From contig NZ_JAMXMY010000006.1 of the NCBI RefSeq assembly GCF_024055795.1, forward strand, positions 62,001 through 126,000: a stretch of DNA of 64,000 nt, read 5' to 3'. Under the pieces are notes generated by a model. The model was given only the letters and a program-made list of their open reading frames with translations. It made no database searches and was not told the DNA's origin. The DNA is from Actinoallomurus purpureus (lineage in GTDB: Bacteria > Actinomycetota > Actinomycetes > Streptosporangiales > Streptosporangiaceae). A program made the position numbers and the translations under genes. Positions 9,101-17,156 of this stretch are shown one piece after another; position 1 is the stretch's first letter, and the number at the start of each line of letters is the position of its first letter.

Positions 9101-10299
9101 GACGCCCGGCCGGTGCCGCCTTTCTCACCCAGGTCCGCCTGGAGGGGGACGACGGCCAGTGGCGCGAGGCGCCGCTCGACGACAACGGCCGCCTGTCGTT
9201 CAAGCCGATGCGGACCGGCCACTTGACGCTGCGCTTCTCCGGCCTGCCGCAGATAACCGACGTCACCGTGCCCGGGGTCCCGCCGTTCCGCACGCTCCCC
9301 GGCGCCCGTGTCCCCCTGCCGTGCGGCTTCGGCCCGCGCCTGCGCCTGGGCGGCACCGACGTCCCCACGCGAGCGACCGGCACGTACGCGGACCTCCTGC
9401 AGGGCCGTCCCATTCGCTTCCATGCCTGCCGTACGGTCACGGTCAGGGCCGGGGACGACCGGCTCACCCCGGTGCCCTTCGACACCTTCCGCGTCGACTC
9501 GGCCGTGCTGAGCCCGGTCGGCGCCGCGGCCGCCGCCGACCACGAGCCCGCGCCGGTGACCGTGACGCGGTGGACGTCCGAGCACCGGCAGGTCGAGGTC
9601 TCGGCCCAGCAGGCGTCCTACTTGGTGGTCAACGAGAACGCCAACGCCGGGTGGCAGGCGAAGATCGGCGGCCGGACCCTGCGCCCGGTCCGCATCGACG
9701 GCTGGCGACAGGCGTGGGCGGTCCCCGCGGGCACCATCGGCACCGTCCACCTGTCGTACACGCCCGACCGCACCTACCAGGCCTCCGTCCTGGCCGGCCT
9801 GAACTTCCTCCTCATCCTGCTGATCGCCGCCCGCTGGCCCTCCCGGCACCGGCCCGACGGGGAGGACGCGCGGGACCGGGCCGCAGAGCCGGAGTCGGCG
9901 CCGCGCGGGACGGTGTCGACCGTGATCACGACGATCGCCGGGGCGGTGGGGACCGCCGGCATCGGATTCTGGGCCGGGGGCATCACCGCGTCGGCCGTGG
10001 CGCTCGTCGCCGTGGTGGTGTTCGCCGCCTCCGCGAGAGTGCCGCGCGTGCGGCCGGCCGCCGCCTGGCTCCCGGCGGCGGCGATGCTCGCCGCGACGGC
10101 GTCCCTGACGATCGGCCTGCGACTGCAGTCGGCGCAGAACTCCTGGGGGGCCTTCTTCGCCGAGACCCTCCCAGGGCTCCTCTGCCTCCTCATCGTCGCG
10201 CGTCTCATCGCGGCACTGGCGGGGTTCGGGACCCCGGCCAGATCGGATGGTCGACGTAGCCGCGGGCCCCGCCGGAGTAGTGAGTCGCCGGGTCGCTGA
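6154..10299 (+). CDS. aftD: AftD-like alpha-(1->3)-arabinofuranosyltransferase (DUF3367)
   Basis: 1381 residues, close to mycobacterial AftD (about 1400). ATG at 6154 with GGAGG at 6136-6140. An N-terminal GT-C membrane domain covers about residues 30-470 with the family start ADTKIDMAVNPLGFL and GTNSSEYLPLAMLPW. Then come soluble segments with two discoidin/carbohydrate-binding-like stretches: one near residue 720 (ALDGDPRTRWESGGW) and one near 930 (AFDADPATTWVPATGDRAPW). A further beta-rich region and four or five C-terminal membrane helices follow (1205-1375). Known AftD adds alpha-1,3-linked arabinofuranose from decaprenyl-phosphoarabinose to envelope arabinan outside the membrane; whether this organism makes such arabinan is not shown. 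The 3' end overlaps the convergent OYE gene by 95 bases. Confidence 0.88.
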   Translation: MAALTRAEALPGTADEPDGVDERLRERLRTLLCCALLTLLATATRPGRIIADTKIDMAVNPLGFLGRALHLWDIEQFGQLQNQVSGYLFPMGPFYALAHLAGMPPWITQRLWLATLLCTAFLGARRLAGRLAIGTPTARLIGALAYALGPHGLASLGTNSSEYLPLAMLPWMVLPLVGAAHGGGRVRAAARSGLAVACCGGINATATLAVLVVPVLYVLTRTGRPRLLRARLLAWWTVAVGCATAWWSVPLLLLGRYAYSWLLYTEKAATTTATTGPANVLRGSERWVNFLVVDGRAWWPLGHAFATETAPILCTGLIAALGLAGLMRAGLPERTFLILTLLTGLTVMVAGHAGPLALAVRDLIDGPLAPLRNLYKFDGLVRLPLALGVAHLLSSPRRSRRPWAAVGAAAALAGVMLSALSTGLSADGDFPKVPQYWREAAAWLNGRAGEQGVMVVPGARFGEYLWGRPMDEITQPLLNVRWGERQLVPAGSAGLTRMMDAIDQRITTGQGSQGLTEVLARMGVRYLLVRNDLQRSDLRGAWPARVHQALDASPGIRRVAWFGDVPAGSTLPDDAVGSPDQPYAPVEIYEVGGADDAVGLLDADRALRLYGSPEALLTLADNGLLGDRPVLFGDDDPNTTGRSVVADSLRRVERDFGELRGHTSPTLTTAERATVPATRRDILESGWDRYSTVAAYSGIRDVTASASASDVTSPAELDQSGALPYAALDGDPRTRWESGGWTGPVGQWLRVDFDHPLTPRNVTAMFAQDDRLGPPPDEIAVETETGRIVQRLARTSPAQPLRVPAGATRWLRIRVLSLTARPAVPAAARVAVPELHIDGVHAAREYRLPSVPAGATVVMSRTSGGMPACMQGSVRWVCSPFFERRDEEPYGFDRVFAAARTGTAKLSGTATLTDPGLIQRYTSTDPRLKVTASSTLTGEPATLPRAAFDADPATTWVPATGDRAPWLSLAWKRKIRVGRITVRRPAGAAFLTQVRLEGDDGQWREAPLDDNGRLSFKPMRTGHLTLRFSGLPQITDVTVPGVPPFRTLPGARVPLPCGFGPRLRLGGTDVPTRATGTYADLLQGRPIRFHACRTVTVRAGDDRLTPVPFDTFRVDSAVLSPVGAAAAADHEPAPVTVTRWTSEHRQVEVSAQQASYLVVNENANAGWQAKIGGRTLRPVRIDGWRQAWAVPAGTIGTVHLSYTPDRTYQASVLAGLNFLLILLIAARWPSRHRPDGEDARDRAAEPESAPRGTVSTVITTIAGAVGTAGIGFWAGGITASAVALVAVVVFAASARVPRVRPAAAWLPAAAMLAATASLTIGLRLQSAQNSWGAFFAETLPGLLCLLIVARLIAALAGFGTPARSDGRRSRGPRRSSESPGR

Positions 10300-11275
10300 T
10301 CGCCGTCTCCCGTCCCAGGGCGAACCGGCAGACCAGGTCGGGGTTGGCGATGAAGAGGCGGGCGAAGGACACGGCGTCGGCGATGCCGGCCTCGACGATC
10401 GCGTCACCCGTCTCCCGGTCGTAGCCGTGGTTGGCGATCAGCGGCCCGTCGAAGAGCTTGCGGTAGCGGGCGATCGCGTCGATGTCGGGGACGGGGTTCC
10501 TGGGAGCGGGACCGCGGAGGTGCAGGTACGCGAGGGGATGTTCGTTCAGCCCGGCCACGACGGTGTCATGGCCCACCAGGGTCCGCTCATCGGCGGTGTA
10601 GGGGTAGTCGTCGCGCGAACGGTCGGCGGAGGGCGCGTCGTCGATGGTCCAGTACGGCGACAGCCGTACGCCGACCCGTCGCCCGTCCCACGCGGCGGTC
10701 ACCGCGTCGACGACCTCGAAGAGCAGACGGTCCCGATGGGTGCCGTACGCGTCGGTTCGCCGGTTCAGCCGCGGGTTGAGGAACCGCGCCATCAGGTACG
10801 TGCCGTTCGCGGCGATCTCGACGCCGTCGAATCCGGCCCGGCGCGCGTTCTCGGACGCGGCGCCGTACTCCGCCACCGTGCGCCCGATGTCCGCCGGGGT
10901 CAGCTCCCGTACGGATCGCGCGTCGGCACCGGCGTACCAGAGCTGCAACACGATGCGTCCGCCCAGGGCGTGGACGACGTCCGTGACCCGGCTCCACGCG
11001 GCGGCCTGCCGCTCGTTGTAGATGCCGGGGACGTTCGGGAAGCCGATCGCGCGCTCGCTCACCCAGCTGCCTTCGGCGACGATCAGGCCGGCACTCGCCC
11101 GTTGGCCGTAGTAGGCGGTATGCAGGTCCGTCGGCACCAGGTCCTCGTTGGTCGCACGGCACCGCGTCAACGGCGCCATCACCACCCGGTTCGGCAGCCG
11201 GAGGTCCCCGAGGGCCACCGGACCCAGCAACGGGCGGTTCCCGCCGAACTCGCTACCCTGCTTCTGTCGCATCAT
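10205..11275 (-). CDS. Degenerate Old Yellow Enzyme-family flavin oxidoreductase
   Basis: 356 residues with the OYE (beta/alpha)8 core: LPNRVVMAPLTRCRA, YYGQRASAGLIVAEGSWVS, RRTDAYGTHRDRLLFEVVDAV and the FMN-phosphate region. GAGGAAG precedes the start (MM; ATG at 11275 or 11272). Key departures from the family: the usual EIHGANGYL, whose His and Asn bind substrate carbonyls, reads EIAANGTYL. The stretch between LQL and the following helix is 30 residues shorter than in the canonical OYE at 58340 in this window, deleting the substrate loop. It probably still binds FMN but should not polarise enones normally. Divergent from the ECF41-like sigma gene, whose family commonly neighbours oxidoreductases, so it may be a sigma target. 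Confidence 0.85.
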   Translation of the reverse strand: MMRQKQGSEFGGNRPLLGPVALGDLRLPNRVVMAPLTRCRATNEDLVPTDLHTAYYGQRASAGLIVAEGSWVSERAIGFPNVPGIYNERQAAAWSRVTDVVHALGGRIVLQLWYAGADARSVRELTPADIGRTVAEYGAASENARRAGFDGVEIAANGTYLMARFLNPRLNRRTDAYGTHRDRLLFEVVDAVTAAWDGRRVGVRLSPYWTIDDAPSADRSRDDYPYTADERTLVGHDTVVAGLNEHPLAYLHLRGPAPRNPVPDIDAIARYRKLFDGPLIANHGYDRETGDAIVEAGIADAVSFARLFIANPDLVCRFALGRETAISDPATHYSGGARGYVDHPIWPGSRTPPVPR

Positions 11276-11347
11276 TGATCTTTCTTCCTCATCGCTCGCT
11301 GATTCGGCGCCACGAGACAGACGGAGCGCGACGGTGAAAGGTGACCG

Positions 11348-12262
11348 ATGGACGAGCACGACGGGCCGGCCGAGCAGTTCGAGGGGCATCGCGAGCAACT
11401 GCGCGCGGTGGCCTACCGGATGCTGGGCTCCCTGAGCGAGGCGGACGACGCCGTCCAGGAGGCCTGGCTCCGGCTCAGCCGCACCGACCTCGGCGGCATC
11501 GACAATCTGGAGGCCTGGCTCCGTACGGTGGTGTCCCGCCTCTGCCTCGACATGCTGCGCACGCGCACATCGCGCCGGGAGGACCCGCTGGGGTGGCACG
11601 TGCCCGCCCCGGCGGCGGACGACGATCCGGAGCAGGAGGCGGTCCTCGTCGACGCGGTCGGCCGCGCGATGCTCGTGGTGCTGGACGCGCTCCCTCCCGC
11701 CGAGCGTGTCGCGTTCGTGCTGCACGACCTGTTCGCCGTGCCGTTCGACCAGATCGCTCCCATCGTCGACCGCACCCCGGTCGCCACGAAGAAACTCGCC
11801 AGCCGGGCGCGGCACCGGGTACGCGGCGCCGCCGCGGTCCCCGTCTCGGAGCTTGCCCGGCAGCGGCGGGTCGTCGAGGCGTTCCTCGCCGCCACGCGCG
11901 GCGGCGACCTGGGCGCGCTGCTCGCCGTGCTGGCCCCGGACGTCGTACGGCGAGCCGACGCCCTGGCGCTGACGCCGGGCCGGGAGACGGTGCTGCGGGG
12001 GGCGGACGCCGTCGCGCGGGAGATGCTGGTCTTCGGACGGCGCGCGAGGTTCGCGGAGCCGGCGCTGGTCGACGGCACGGTCGGTGCCGTGGTCGCCCCG
12101 AACGGCCGGCTGCTGCTCGCTCTCGCGATCACGGTGGCGGGCGACCGGGTCGCCGAGTACGAGCTCATCGCCGACCCGGCTCGCCTCCGGCGGCTCGACC
12201 TCGCGGTCCTGGACGTCAGGCCTGCCGCCTGGTCCTACCGGGACGGCGACGATCTAAGGTGA
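11348..12262 (+). CDS. ECF41-type (SigJ-like) RNA polymerase sigma factor with SnoaL-like C-terminal domain
   Basis: 304 residues. Sigma region 2 is seen in YRMLGSLSEADDAVQEAWLR (about 20-40) and sigma region 4 in LPPAERVAFVLHDLFAVPF through ATKKLASRARHRVRG (about 115-160). After ARQRRVVEAFLAATRGGDL a SnoaL-like domain of about 125 residues follows, ending YELIADPARLRRLDL, which aligns with the NPDKL-type motif of ECF41 sigmas. In ECF41 no separate anti-sigma is needed; the C-terminal domain tunes activity. It faces the degenerate OYE gene across 72 bases and is followed at once by a TetR gene (start overlapping or 5 bases downstream). Confidence 0.88.
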   Translation: MDEHDGPAEQFEGHREQLRAVAYRMLGSLSEADDAVQEAWLRLSRTDLGGIDNLEAWLRTVVSRLCLDMLRTRTSRREDPLGWHVPAPAADDDPEQEAVLVDAVGRAMLVVLDALPPAERVAFVLHDLFAVPFDQIAPIVDRTPVATKKLASRARHRVRGAAAVPVSELARQRRVVEAFLAATRGGDLGALLAVLAPDVVRRADALALTPGRETVLRGADAVAREMLVFGRRARFAEPALVDGTVGAVVAPNGRLLLALAITVAGDRVAEYELIADPARLRRLDLAVLDVRPAAWSYRDGDDLR

Positions 12263-12267
12263 AACAC

Positions 12268-12948
12268 GTGTCGGACTCATCGCCGCGTCGGCTGCCTCGC
12301 GGGCGTTACGCCCTTGCGCCGGAGGAAGTGGAGCGCATCCAGCGATCGCGGCTGTGCGCGGCGATGGCGGAGGTGATGGCCGAGAAGGGGTACGTGGCCA
12401 CCTCGGTCGCCGACGTACTGAAGCGGTCGGGGGTGTCGCGGCAGAGCTTCTACCAGGTGTTCGATTCCAAGATCGACTGCTTCATGGCCGCCTTCGACGT
12501 GGCGGGCGACCTGCTGATGAGGCGGCTGCTGGAGATGGTCGGCGCCGACGAGCGCGGCGTACCCGGACCGGAGGCGGCCGGCGATCCGCTGCAGAGGTTC
12601 GAGCGGGCGTTCACCGCCTACCTCGAAGCGCTCGCCATCGAACTGCCCTACACGCGGTTGTTCCTGATCGAGGTGTACGCGGCCGGGCCCGAGGCCATCG
12701 GGCGCCGGGGTGAGCTGCAGGCCGCCATCACCGCCAACTTCGCCGACCTCATGGGGGTCACCGATGACGCGGGCCGGTTCGCCTGCCAACTGATCGTCGC
12801 GGGGACCAGCACCCTGGTGACCCAGGCGGTCGCCGACAACGATCTGGAGGCGCTGCGCGCCATCGGACCATCGGTGATCGACCACGTCCGCACCCTCTGG
12901 AAGGCCGGAGCCTTCGGACAGCAGGCAGGTCGGCCGGGATCGGCGTGA
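12268..12948 (+). CDS. TetR/AcrR family transcriptional regulator
   Basis: 226 residues from GTG 12268, preceded by AAGG at 12256-12259; GTG 12259, overlapping the sigma stop, is an alternative. The N-terminal HTH is KGYVATSVADVLKRSGVSRQ followed by SFYQVFDSKIDCFMAAFD (about residues 35-72), the usual TetR signature. The C-terminal ligand domain runs to about residue 215 and has no recognisable ligand motif. It probably forms a transcription unit with the sigma factor. No target is apparent. Confidence 0.88.
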   Translation: MSDSSPRRLPRGRYALAPEEVERIQRSRLCAAMAEVMAEKGYVATSVADVLKRSGVSRQSFYQVFDSKIDCFMAAFDVAGDLLMRRLLEMVGADERGVPGPEAAGDPLQRFERAFTAYLEALAIELPYTRLFLIEVYAAGPEAIGRRGELQAAITANFADLMGVTDDAGRFACQLIVAGTSTLVTQAVADNDLEALRAIGPSVIDHVRTLWKAGAFGQQAGRPGSA

Positions 12949-12971
12949 TCCAGCAAGCTCGCCCGTGACCT

Positions 12972-15008
12972 CTAACCGATCGTCCACATTGTCAGATTCC
13001 TGCCTCCGATGGCGACGGTCCTGCCGTTCGGGCTGAAGGCGACGCAGTTGATCGCGGCATCGGTGCCGGTGCTGAGGGCAGTGATGCCCTTGCGGCGAGT
13101 GACGTCCCACAACGTGACGGTGCCGTCATTGAAACCGGTTGCCAGGACGGCGTCCGGGCCGAACGCGATGCAGGTCACGCCGGAGCCGGGCCCGGTCAGG
13201 CCGGCGATCCTCGTACGGGCCGTGACGTCCCACAGCGTGATCGTCCCGTCGCTGCGGAGGTTCGCCAGCGTCTTTCCGTCGGGACTGAATGCCAGGGAGT
13301 GCGCACTGGAATTGGTATGGGCCAGGGTGGCGATGTTCGCATGGGAGGAGGTGTCCCACAGTTGGAGCAGCCCGTCGCTGCTGGTGTTCCCGGGGTTGCC
13401 GTTGCCGCTGGCGCTGGCCAGGATGCGGCCGGAGGGGTTGAACGCCAGGACCGCGACCCAGTAGCCGTTGCCGGTGTGCAGGGTCGCGCTGCTCGTCCGG
13501 GTGGCCGGATTCCAGAGCCTGATGGCCGGGGCGTCGTAGGCGGCTGCCAGCGTCCCGTCGGCCGGGTTGAACGCCACACAGCCGGGAGAGCCGTTCCACT
13601 CGACGGGGTTGAGGTAGGGGAGGGTGGTGACGGCGCCGGTGGCGACATTCCACAGGCTGATCGTCCCGTCGCCATTGCCGACCGCCAGGCCGGCCCCGTC
13701 CGGGCTGAACGCCGCGGACATGGTGGCCGAGAATTGGGAGTTGAAAGCGGTGACCTGTGCGAGCGGCCTCGCCCAGGGGTTGGTGACCGTGTGAGTGAAG
13801 GTCTTGGCCAACGTCCCGGTGGCCACCTCCCACAGCCTGGCCTTACCGTCGTCGCCGACACCGGCCAGCATTTTGCCGTCCGGGCTGAAGGCCACCGATC
13901 GCACCATTTTGTTGCCGCCGTAGAGGAGCGTCACCGGGGCTTCGGAGTGCCCGGTCGCATTCGGCGTCGGAGTCGGATGCCCGCTCGCGCCCACTGAGCG
14001 CAGCAGGGAAACCGCCGGGATGGCCGCGACGGAGGCGACGCCCAGCCCGGCCACCATGAAGTCACGGCGGCTCGGGCGCCACTGACGACCGTGTGACCTT
14101 GCGGTCAGCGCCCTGGTGTCCGGCCTCGGCGCACGGGCCTGGTGCGAAAACTCACGATCACATTCGCTGATCATCGTGGTGACGGCAGGTGGGAGCCATG
14201 TACCCCCCTTTCCGGCGGGAAGCGCGAGCCGGTCCAGGATCTCGGTGAGGCCGGGCCGTTCCTCCGGCTTCTTGGCAAGGCAGCCGCTGATCAATCCGGT
14301 GAGATGGGCGGGGAGCCTGGTCAGGTCGGGATCGTGGTGCACGACTCGGTACACGATCGCTTCGGCCGAACCTGCGCCGAAGGGGCCGTACCCGGTCGCG
14401 GCGAACGTGAGCACCGAGCCCAGCGCGAACACGTCACTGGGCGGTCCTACCCGGAGTCCACTCGCCTGCTCGGGGGACATGAACCCGGGGGTTCCGAGCA
14501 CGGTGGTCGAGGCGTGGGTGGCGTCCAGCGCGCGGGCGATGCCGAAGTCGATGACGCGGGGACCGTCGGCGGCGAGGATGATGTTGCCGGGTTTGAGGTC
14601 ACGGTGCACCAGGCCCACGTTGTGGATCGCGGCCAGCCCCTCCGCCAGCCCCGCCCCCAGGACCCCGACCGCCTGGGCCGGTAGCGGCCCATGTGCCTCG
14701 ATGGCCTGTTGCAGCGATGGGCCGGCGATGAAGGCGGTGACCAACCACGGTGGATCGGCGTCGGGATCGGCATCGACCACCGGGGCGGTGTAAAAGCCGC
14801 CGACCCTGCGGGCCGCGGCGACCTCCTCGGCGAACCTGAGGCGGAACCGCCTATCGTCCGCCAGCTCAGGGCGTACGAGCTTCACCGCGACCAGACGGCC
14901 TCCGCGAGAGCGGCCCACGAACACCTGGCCCATCCCGCCGCCGCCCAGGCGCCCCAGCAGGGGATACGCCCCTACCTGCCGCGGATCGCCGACCTGCAGA
15001 GGATCCAT
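12972..15008 (-). CDS. Membrane Ser/Thr protein kinase with C-terminal seven-blade WD40 propeller
   Basis: 678 residues. The Hanks-type kinase domain (about 15-265) has the glycine loop LGGGGMGQVFVG, catalytic VHRDLKPGN (about 132-140), the DFG-equivalent IDFGIARAL and the APE-like MSPEQASG. After a linker comes one hydrophobic segment (about 316-336) preceded by SRRDFMVAGLG, which looks like a twin-arginine motif. The rest is seven WD40 units (repeated AFSPDGKxLA...DGTxxLWDV), exactly one propeller, predicted outside if the hydrophobic segment spans the membrane. ATG 15008 was chosen because MDPLQ matches the N-terminus of the broken paralogue at 15264. Likely role: envelope-sensing kinase, ligand unknown. 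Confidence 0.9.
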   Translation of the reverse strand: MDPLQVGDPRQVGAYPLLGRLGGGGMGQVFVGRSRGGRLVAVKLVRPELADDRRFRLRFAEEVAAARRVGGFYTAPVVDADPDADPPWLVTAFIAGPSLQQAIEAHGPLPAQAVGVLGAGLAEGLAAIHNVGLVHRDLKPGNIILAADGPRVIDFGIARALDATHASTTVLGTPGFMSPEQASGLRVGPPSDVFALGSVLTFAATGYGPFGAGSAEAIVYRVVHHDPDLTRLPAHLTGLISGCLAKKPEERPGLTEILDRLALPAGKGGTWLPPAVTTMISECDREFSHQARAPRPDTRALTARSHGRQWRPSRRDFMVAGLGVASVAAIPAVSLLRSVGASGHPTPTPNATGHSEAPVTLLYGGNKMVRSVAFSPDGKMLAGVGDDGKARLWEVATGTLAKTFTHTVTNPWARPLAQVTAFNSQFSATMSAAFSPDGAGLAVGNGDGTISLWNVATGAVTTLPYLNPVEWNGSPGCVAFNPADGTLAAAYDAPAIRLWNPATRTSSATLHTGNGYWVAVLAFNPSGRILASASGNGNPGNTSSDGLLQLWDTSSHANIATLAHTNSSAHSLAFSPDGKTLANLRSDGTITLWDVTARTRIAGLTGPGSGVTCIAFGPDAVLATGFNDGTVTLWDVTRRKGITALSTGTDAAINCVAFSPNGRTVAIGGRNLTMWTIG

Positions 15009-15263
15009 GAGTAGCGCCCATCTGGAAAGAACACCAGCGTCTGTCAGACTGGACCGGATTCCTTCGGGAAACAACCGCTCACCGAAGTACGTGAACGCGC
15101 CGGCGTCGTCGACAGGCTCGTCGGCGTCCACCGCCCGCCCGGGTCCCCGGACCGCCGCCACGGGAACCGCCATGGAACCCGATCACTTCACGAAAAGGTC
15201 GTTTCCTGAAAGGATCTACATCAACTGTACATGGATGTTCTTCTGAGCGGGAGCAGGTCCCGG

Positions 15264-15671
15264 ATGGAGCCGCTGCGGGAGCGCGCCAGGTGGGGCCGTA
15301 CCGGCTGGAAGGGCGGCTGGGCGGCGGCGGAATGGGGCAGGTGTACCTGGGGCGTTCCCGTGGCGGGCGTCCGGTCGCGGTCAAGGTGGTACGCCCCGAA
15401 CTGGCCGACGACGCGGGGTTCCGGCGCCGGTTGGCCCTGGAGGCCAAGGCCGCCCGGAGGGTCGGCGGGTTCTACACCGCGCAGCTGGTCAAGGCCGACT
15501 CCGACGCTCACCCGCCGTGGATGGCCAGCGCCTACATCCCCGGCCCCTCCCTGTATGAGGCCGTGGAGGCGCACGGACCGCTGCCCGTCGCGGCGATCGG
15601 CGTCCTGGCGGCGGGCCTGACCGAAGGACTCGCCCGCGCCCGGTGCGCCGGTGTCGTAGGGGGCGATCGAA
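15264..15671 (+). pseudogene. Truncated, frameshifted Ser/Thr kinase paralogue
   Basis: Head-to-head with the kinase at 12972-15008. It begins ATG 15264 (MEPLRER), but the kinase frame continues only from 15290 (VGPYRLEGRLGGGGMGQVYL), so a frameshift lies at about 15285-15290. Strong similarity to the neighbour runs through RSRGGRPVAVKVVRPELADD and ARRVGGFYTAQLV and ends at the catalytic loop, where VHRDLKPGN is replaced by VGGDRN, after which homology stops. The whole C-lobe is missing. Non-functional as a kinase. Confidence 0.85.
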
Positions 15672-15808
15672 ATGCTCGGGAAAGGCGAGGTGAAAGGCAT
15701 CGCCATCCGGATGAAGCGCCTCGTGGTCGGTGTCATCACCGAGCTTTTGTCCGCCCCCAGGGTCGGTGGTCGAGCGCGTCCGCCTCATCGAGCGATCTTC
15801 GGTGTCCA

Positions 15809-15850
15809 CGTCGAGGGTTTTCGTTGTTCTGAGTGCGAAAACCCTCGACG
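15809..15850. terminator. Perfect 15-bp inverted repeat, 12-nt loop
   Basis: Left arm 15809-15823 (CGTCGAGGGTTTTCG) and right arm 15836-15850 are exact reverse complements. It lies in the decayed zone between two pseudogenes. It could act as a factor-independent terminator or be the core of a small palindromic (REP/MITE-like) element. Confidence 0.6.
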
Positions 15851-15871
15851 GTACCGTCGGAGATCATCGAC

Positions 15872-16212
15872 ATGCAGCCGGAGGGTGACTGGATCACCCT
15901 GGCGGCCGGATCGATCCCGGCGAGACGCCCCTCGAAGCCGCCGTACGGGAACTGCACGAGGAGAGCGGCCTGCACCTGCCGACACTCACCCTCGCCGGGT
16001 ACGCACGCTTCCGGCTCACCACCCCACCACGCGACGAATACGCCGCGATCTACACCGCCCGGGTCCTCGCCCGCGACGACGGCTTCACCCCCAACCAGGA
16101 GATCAGCGCCATCCGCTGGTGGGACACCGCCGGCCTTCCTCCCGACAACAGCCAGATCATCGACGTGACCGTGGCACACCACACCCGTTCTCATGCGCGA
16201 CCGACTGGCTGA
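15872..16212 (+). pseudogene. Nudix hydrolase remnant, 5' truncated and frameshifted
   Basis: From 15889 the frame reads LDHPGGRIDPGETP and continues with AAVRELHEESGL, a complete Nudix box (G-x5-E-x7-RE-x2-EE-x-G), then about 80 more residues to a stop at 16210-16212. Upstream in this frame is a stop (15886-15888). The preceding coding-like residues MQPEGDWITL (from ATG 15872) are in another frame, so a small indel near 15897-15903 broke the gene, and the N-terminal strand of the fold is missing. No in-frame start precedes the Nudix box. Confidence 0.75.
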
Positions 16213-16309
16213 CTCCGTTCCAGGCGACTCGGATAGGTGTCCTCCATCAGCTCGTGGACGCAGCTACGCGAGCGTGAGGGCGAGTCCGGGCGTGGTGTAC
16301 AAACCGGGG

Positions 16310-16858
16310 ATGGAGTTCTTCTGCTACCACCGCGATCGGCCCGGCTCCTTGGCGTTGCGCCACGAGTTGCTGGAAGAGCACTGGTCCTACATGGACCGGT
16401 ACGAGAAGGAGCTGATCGCCCGGGGCCCGACCTTCGTCCGTGACGACGGCATGCTCACCGGCAGCGTGCACATCGTCGACCTGCCGGATCCCGCCGCCGC
16501 CCGCGCGTTCGCCTTCGACGAGCCCAGCTACCAGGCCGGCGCGTACCGGGACGTGCTGCTGCGCCGGTGGCGCAACTTGCTCGGGCGCACGATGTGGGAT
16601 TTCCCCGGTGGCCGGACCGGAGGCGACCGGTACCTGGTGCTCGGCCTCGGTTCGGGGCAGGCGGCCGACCTCGCCGTGCCGGCCGACCAGGACGAACTGA
16701 TCGCGTACGGGCCCCTGCTGTCCGACGACGGCTCCACCTGGGTGGGTACGGCGGCGCTGGTCAGGGCGCCGGACCCGGACACGGCACGCGCCGTCCTGAC
16801 CGCGGACCGGTACGCCGACATCGAGGTCCACGCCTGGGAGTTCGGCGGGCGGCGATAA
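16310..16858 (+). CDS. YciI-like domain protein
   Basis: 182 residues from ATG 16310 (GGGG just upstream; no strong ribosome binding site). The N-terminal half has the YciI/dimeric alpha-beta barrel pattern: RHELLEEHWSYMDRYEKELIARGP, DGMLTGSVHIVDLPDP, ARAFAFDEPSYQAGAYRDVLLRRW. The C-terminal half repeats a weaker version (DELIAYGPLLSDDGSTWVG, then DTARAVLTADRYADIEVHAWEFGG), so it may be a tandem YciI fold in one chain. Function of the family is mostly unknown. It faces the regulator cluster convergently with a 4-base gap. Confidence 0.75.
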   Translation: MEFFCYHRDRPGSLALRHELLEEHWSYMDRYEKELIARGPTFVRDDGMLTGSVHIVDLPDPAAARAFAFDEPSYQAGAYRDVLLRRWRNLLGRTMWDFPGGRTGGDRYLVLGLGSGQAADLAVPADQDELIAYGPLLSDDGSTWVGTAALVRAPDPDTARAVLTADRYADIEVHAWEFGGRR

Positions 16859-16862
16859 TGAC

Positions 16863-17156
16863 TTATGAACGTGACGAGAAAGGCTGGGGATCAGACGCCT
16901 GGTACCGGAGGTGATGACGCTCTTCGAGGCGGTTCCCGCCTCCAACGCCGGGGCAACTCCTCTGATAGGTGCTCTCCACCAGACCTATTCTGCGGTGTAG
17001 TTCCGCGCAGGTTCCGGCGGTGACCCAGATGCCCGGCCTGTCGAGCATGTAACCATGCGCGACATAGCGGCGTGTATAGGCGCCGAAAAGGATCAGCCAG
17101 CCCGGATGCGCGCGCCGGAGGCCGTTCAGCTCCGCATCGAGGTCCCCGGCTCTCAT
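16863..17156 (-). CDS. Small protein of unknown function, coupled to HATPase gene
   Basis: 97 residues. ATG at 17156 overlaps the stop of the HATPase gene (ATGA), indicating translational coupling. Visible core: AELNGLRRAHPGWLILFGAYTRRYVAHGY, then a polar tail with HHLRYQ. Not recognised as a named domain. It travels with an anti-sigma-like ATPase and an XRE regulator, so a regulatory role is possible but unsupported. Confidence 0.6.
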   Translation of the reverse strand: MRAGDLDAELNGLRRAHPGWLILFGAYTRRYVAHGYMLDRPGIWVTAGTCAELHRRIGLVESTYQRSCPGVGGGNRLEERHHLRYQASDPQPFSSRS

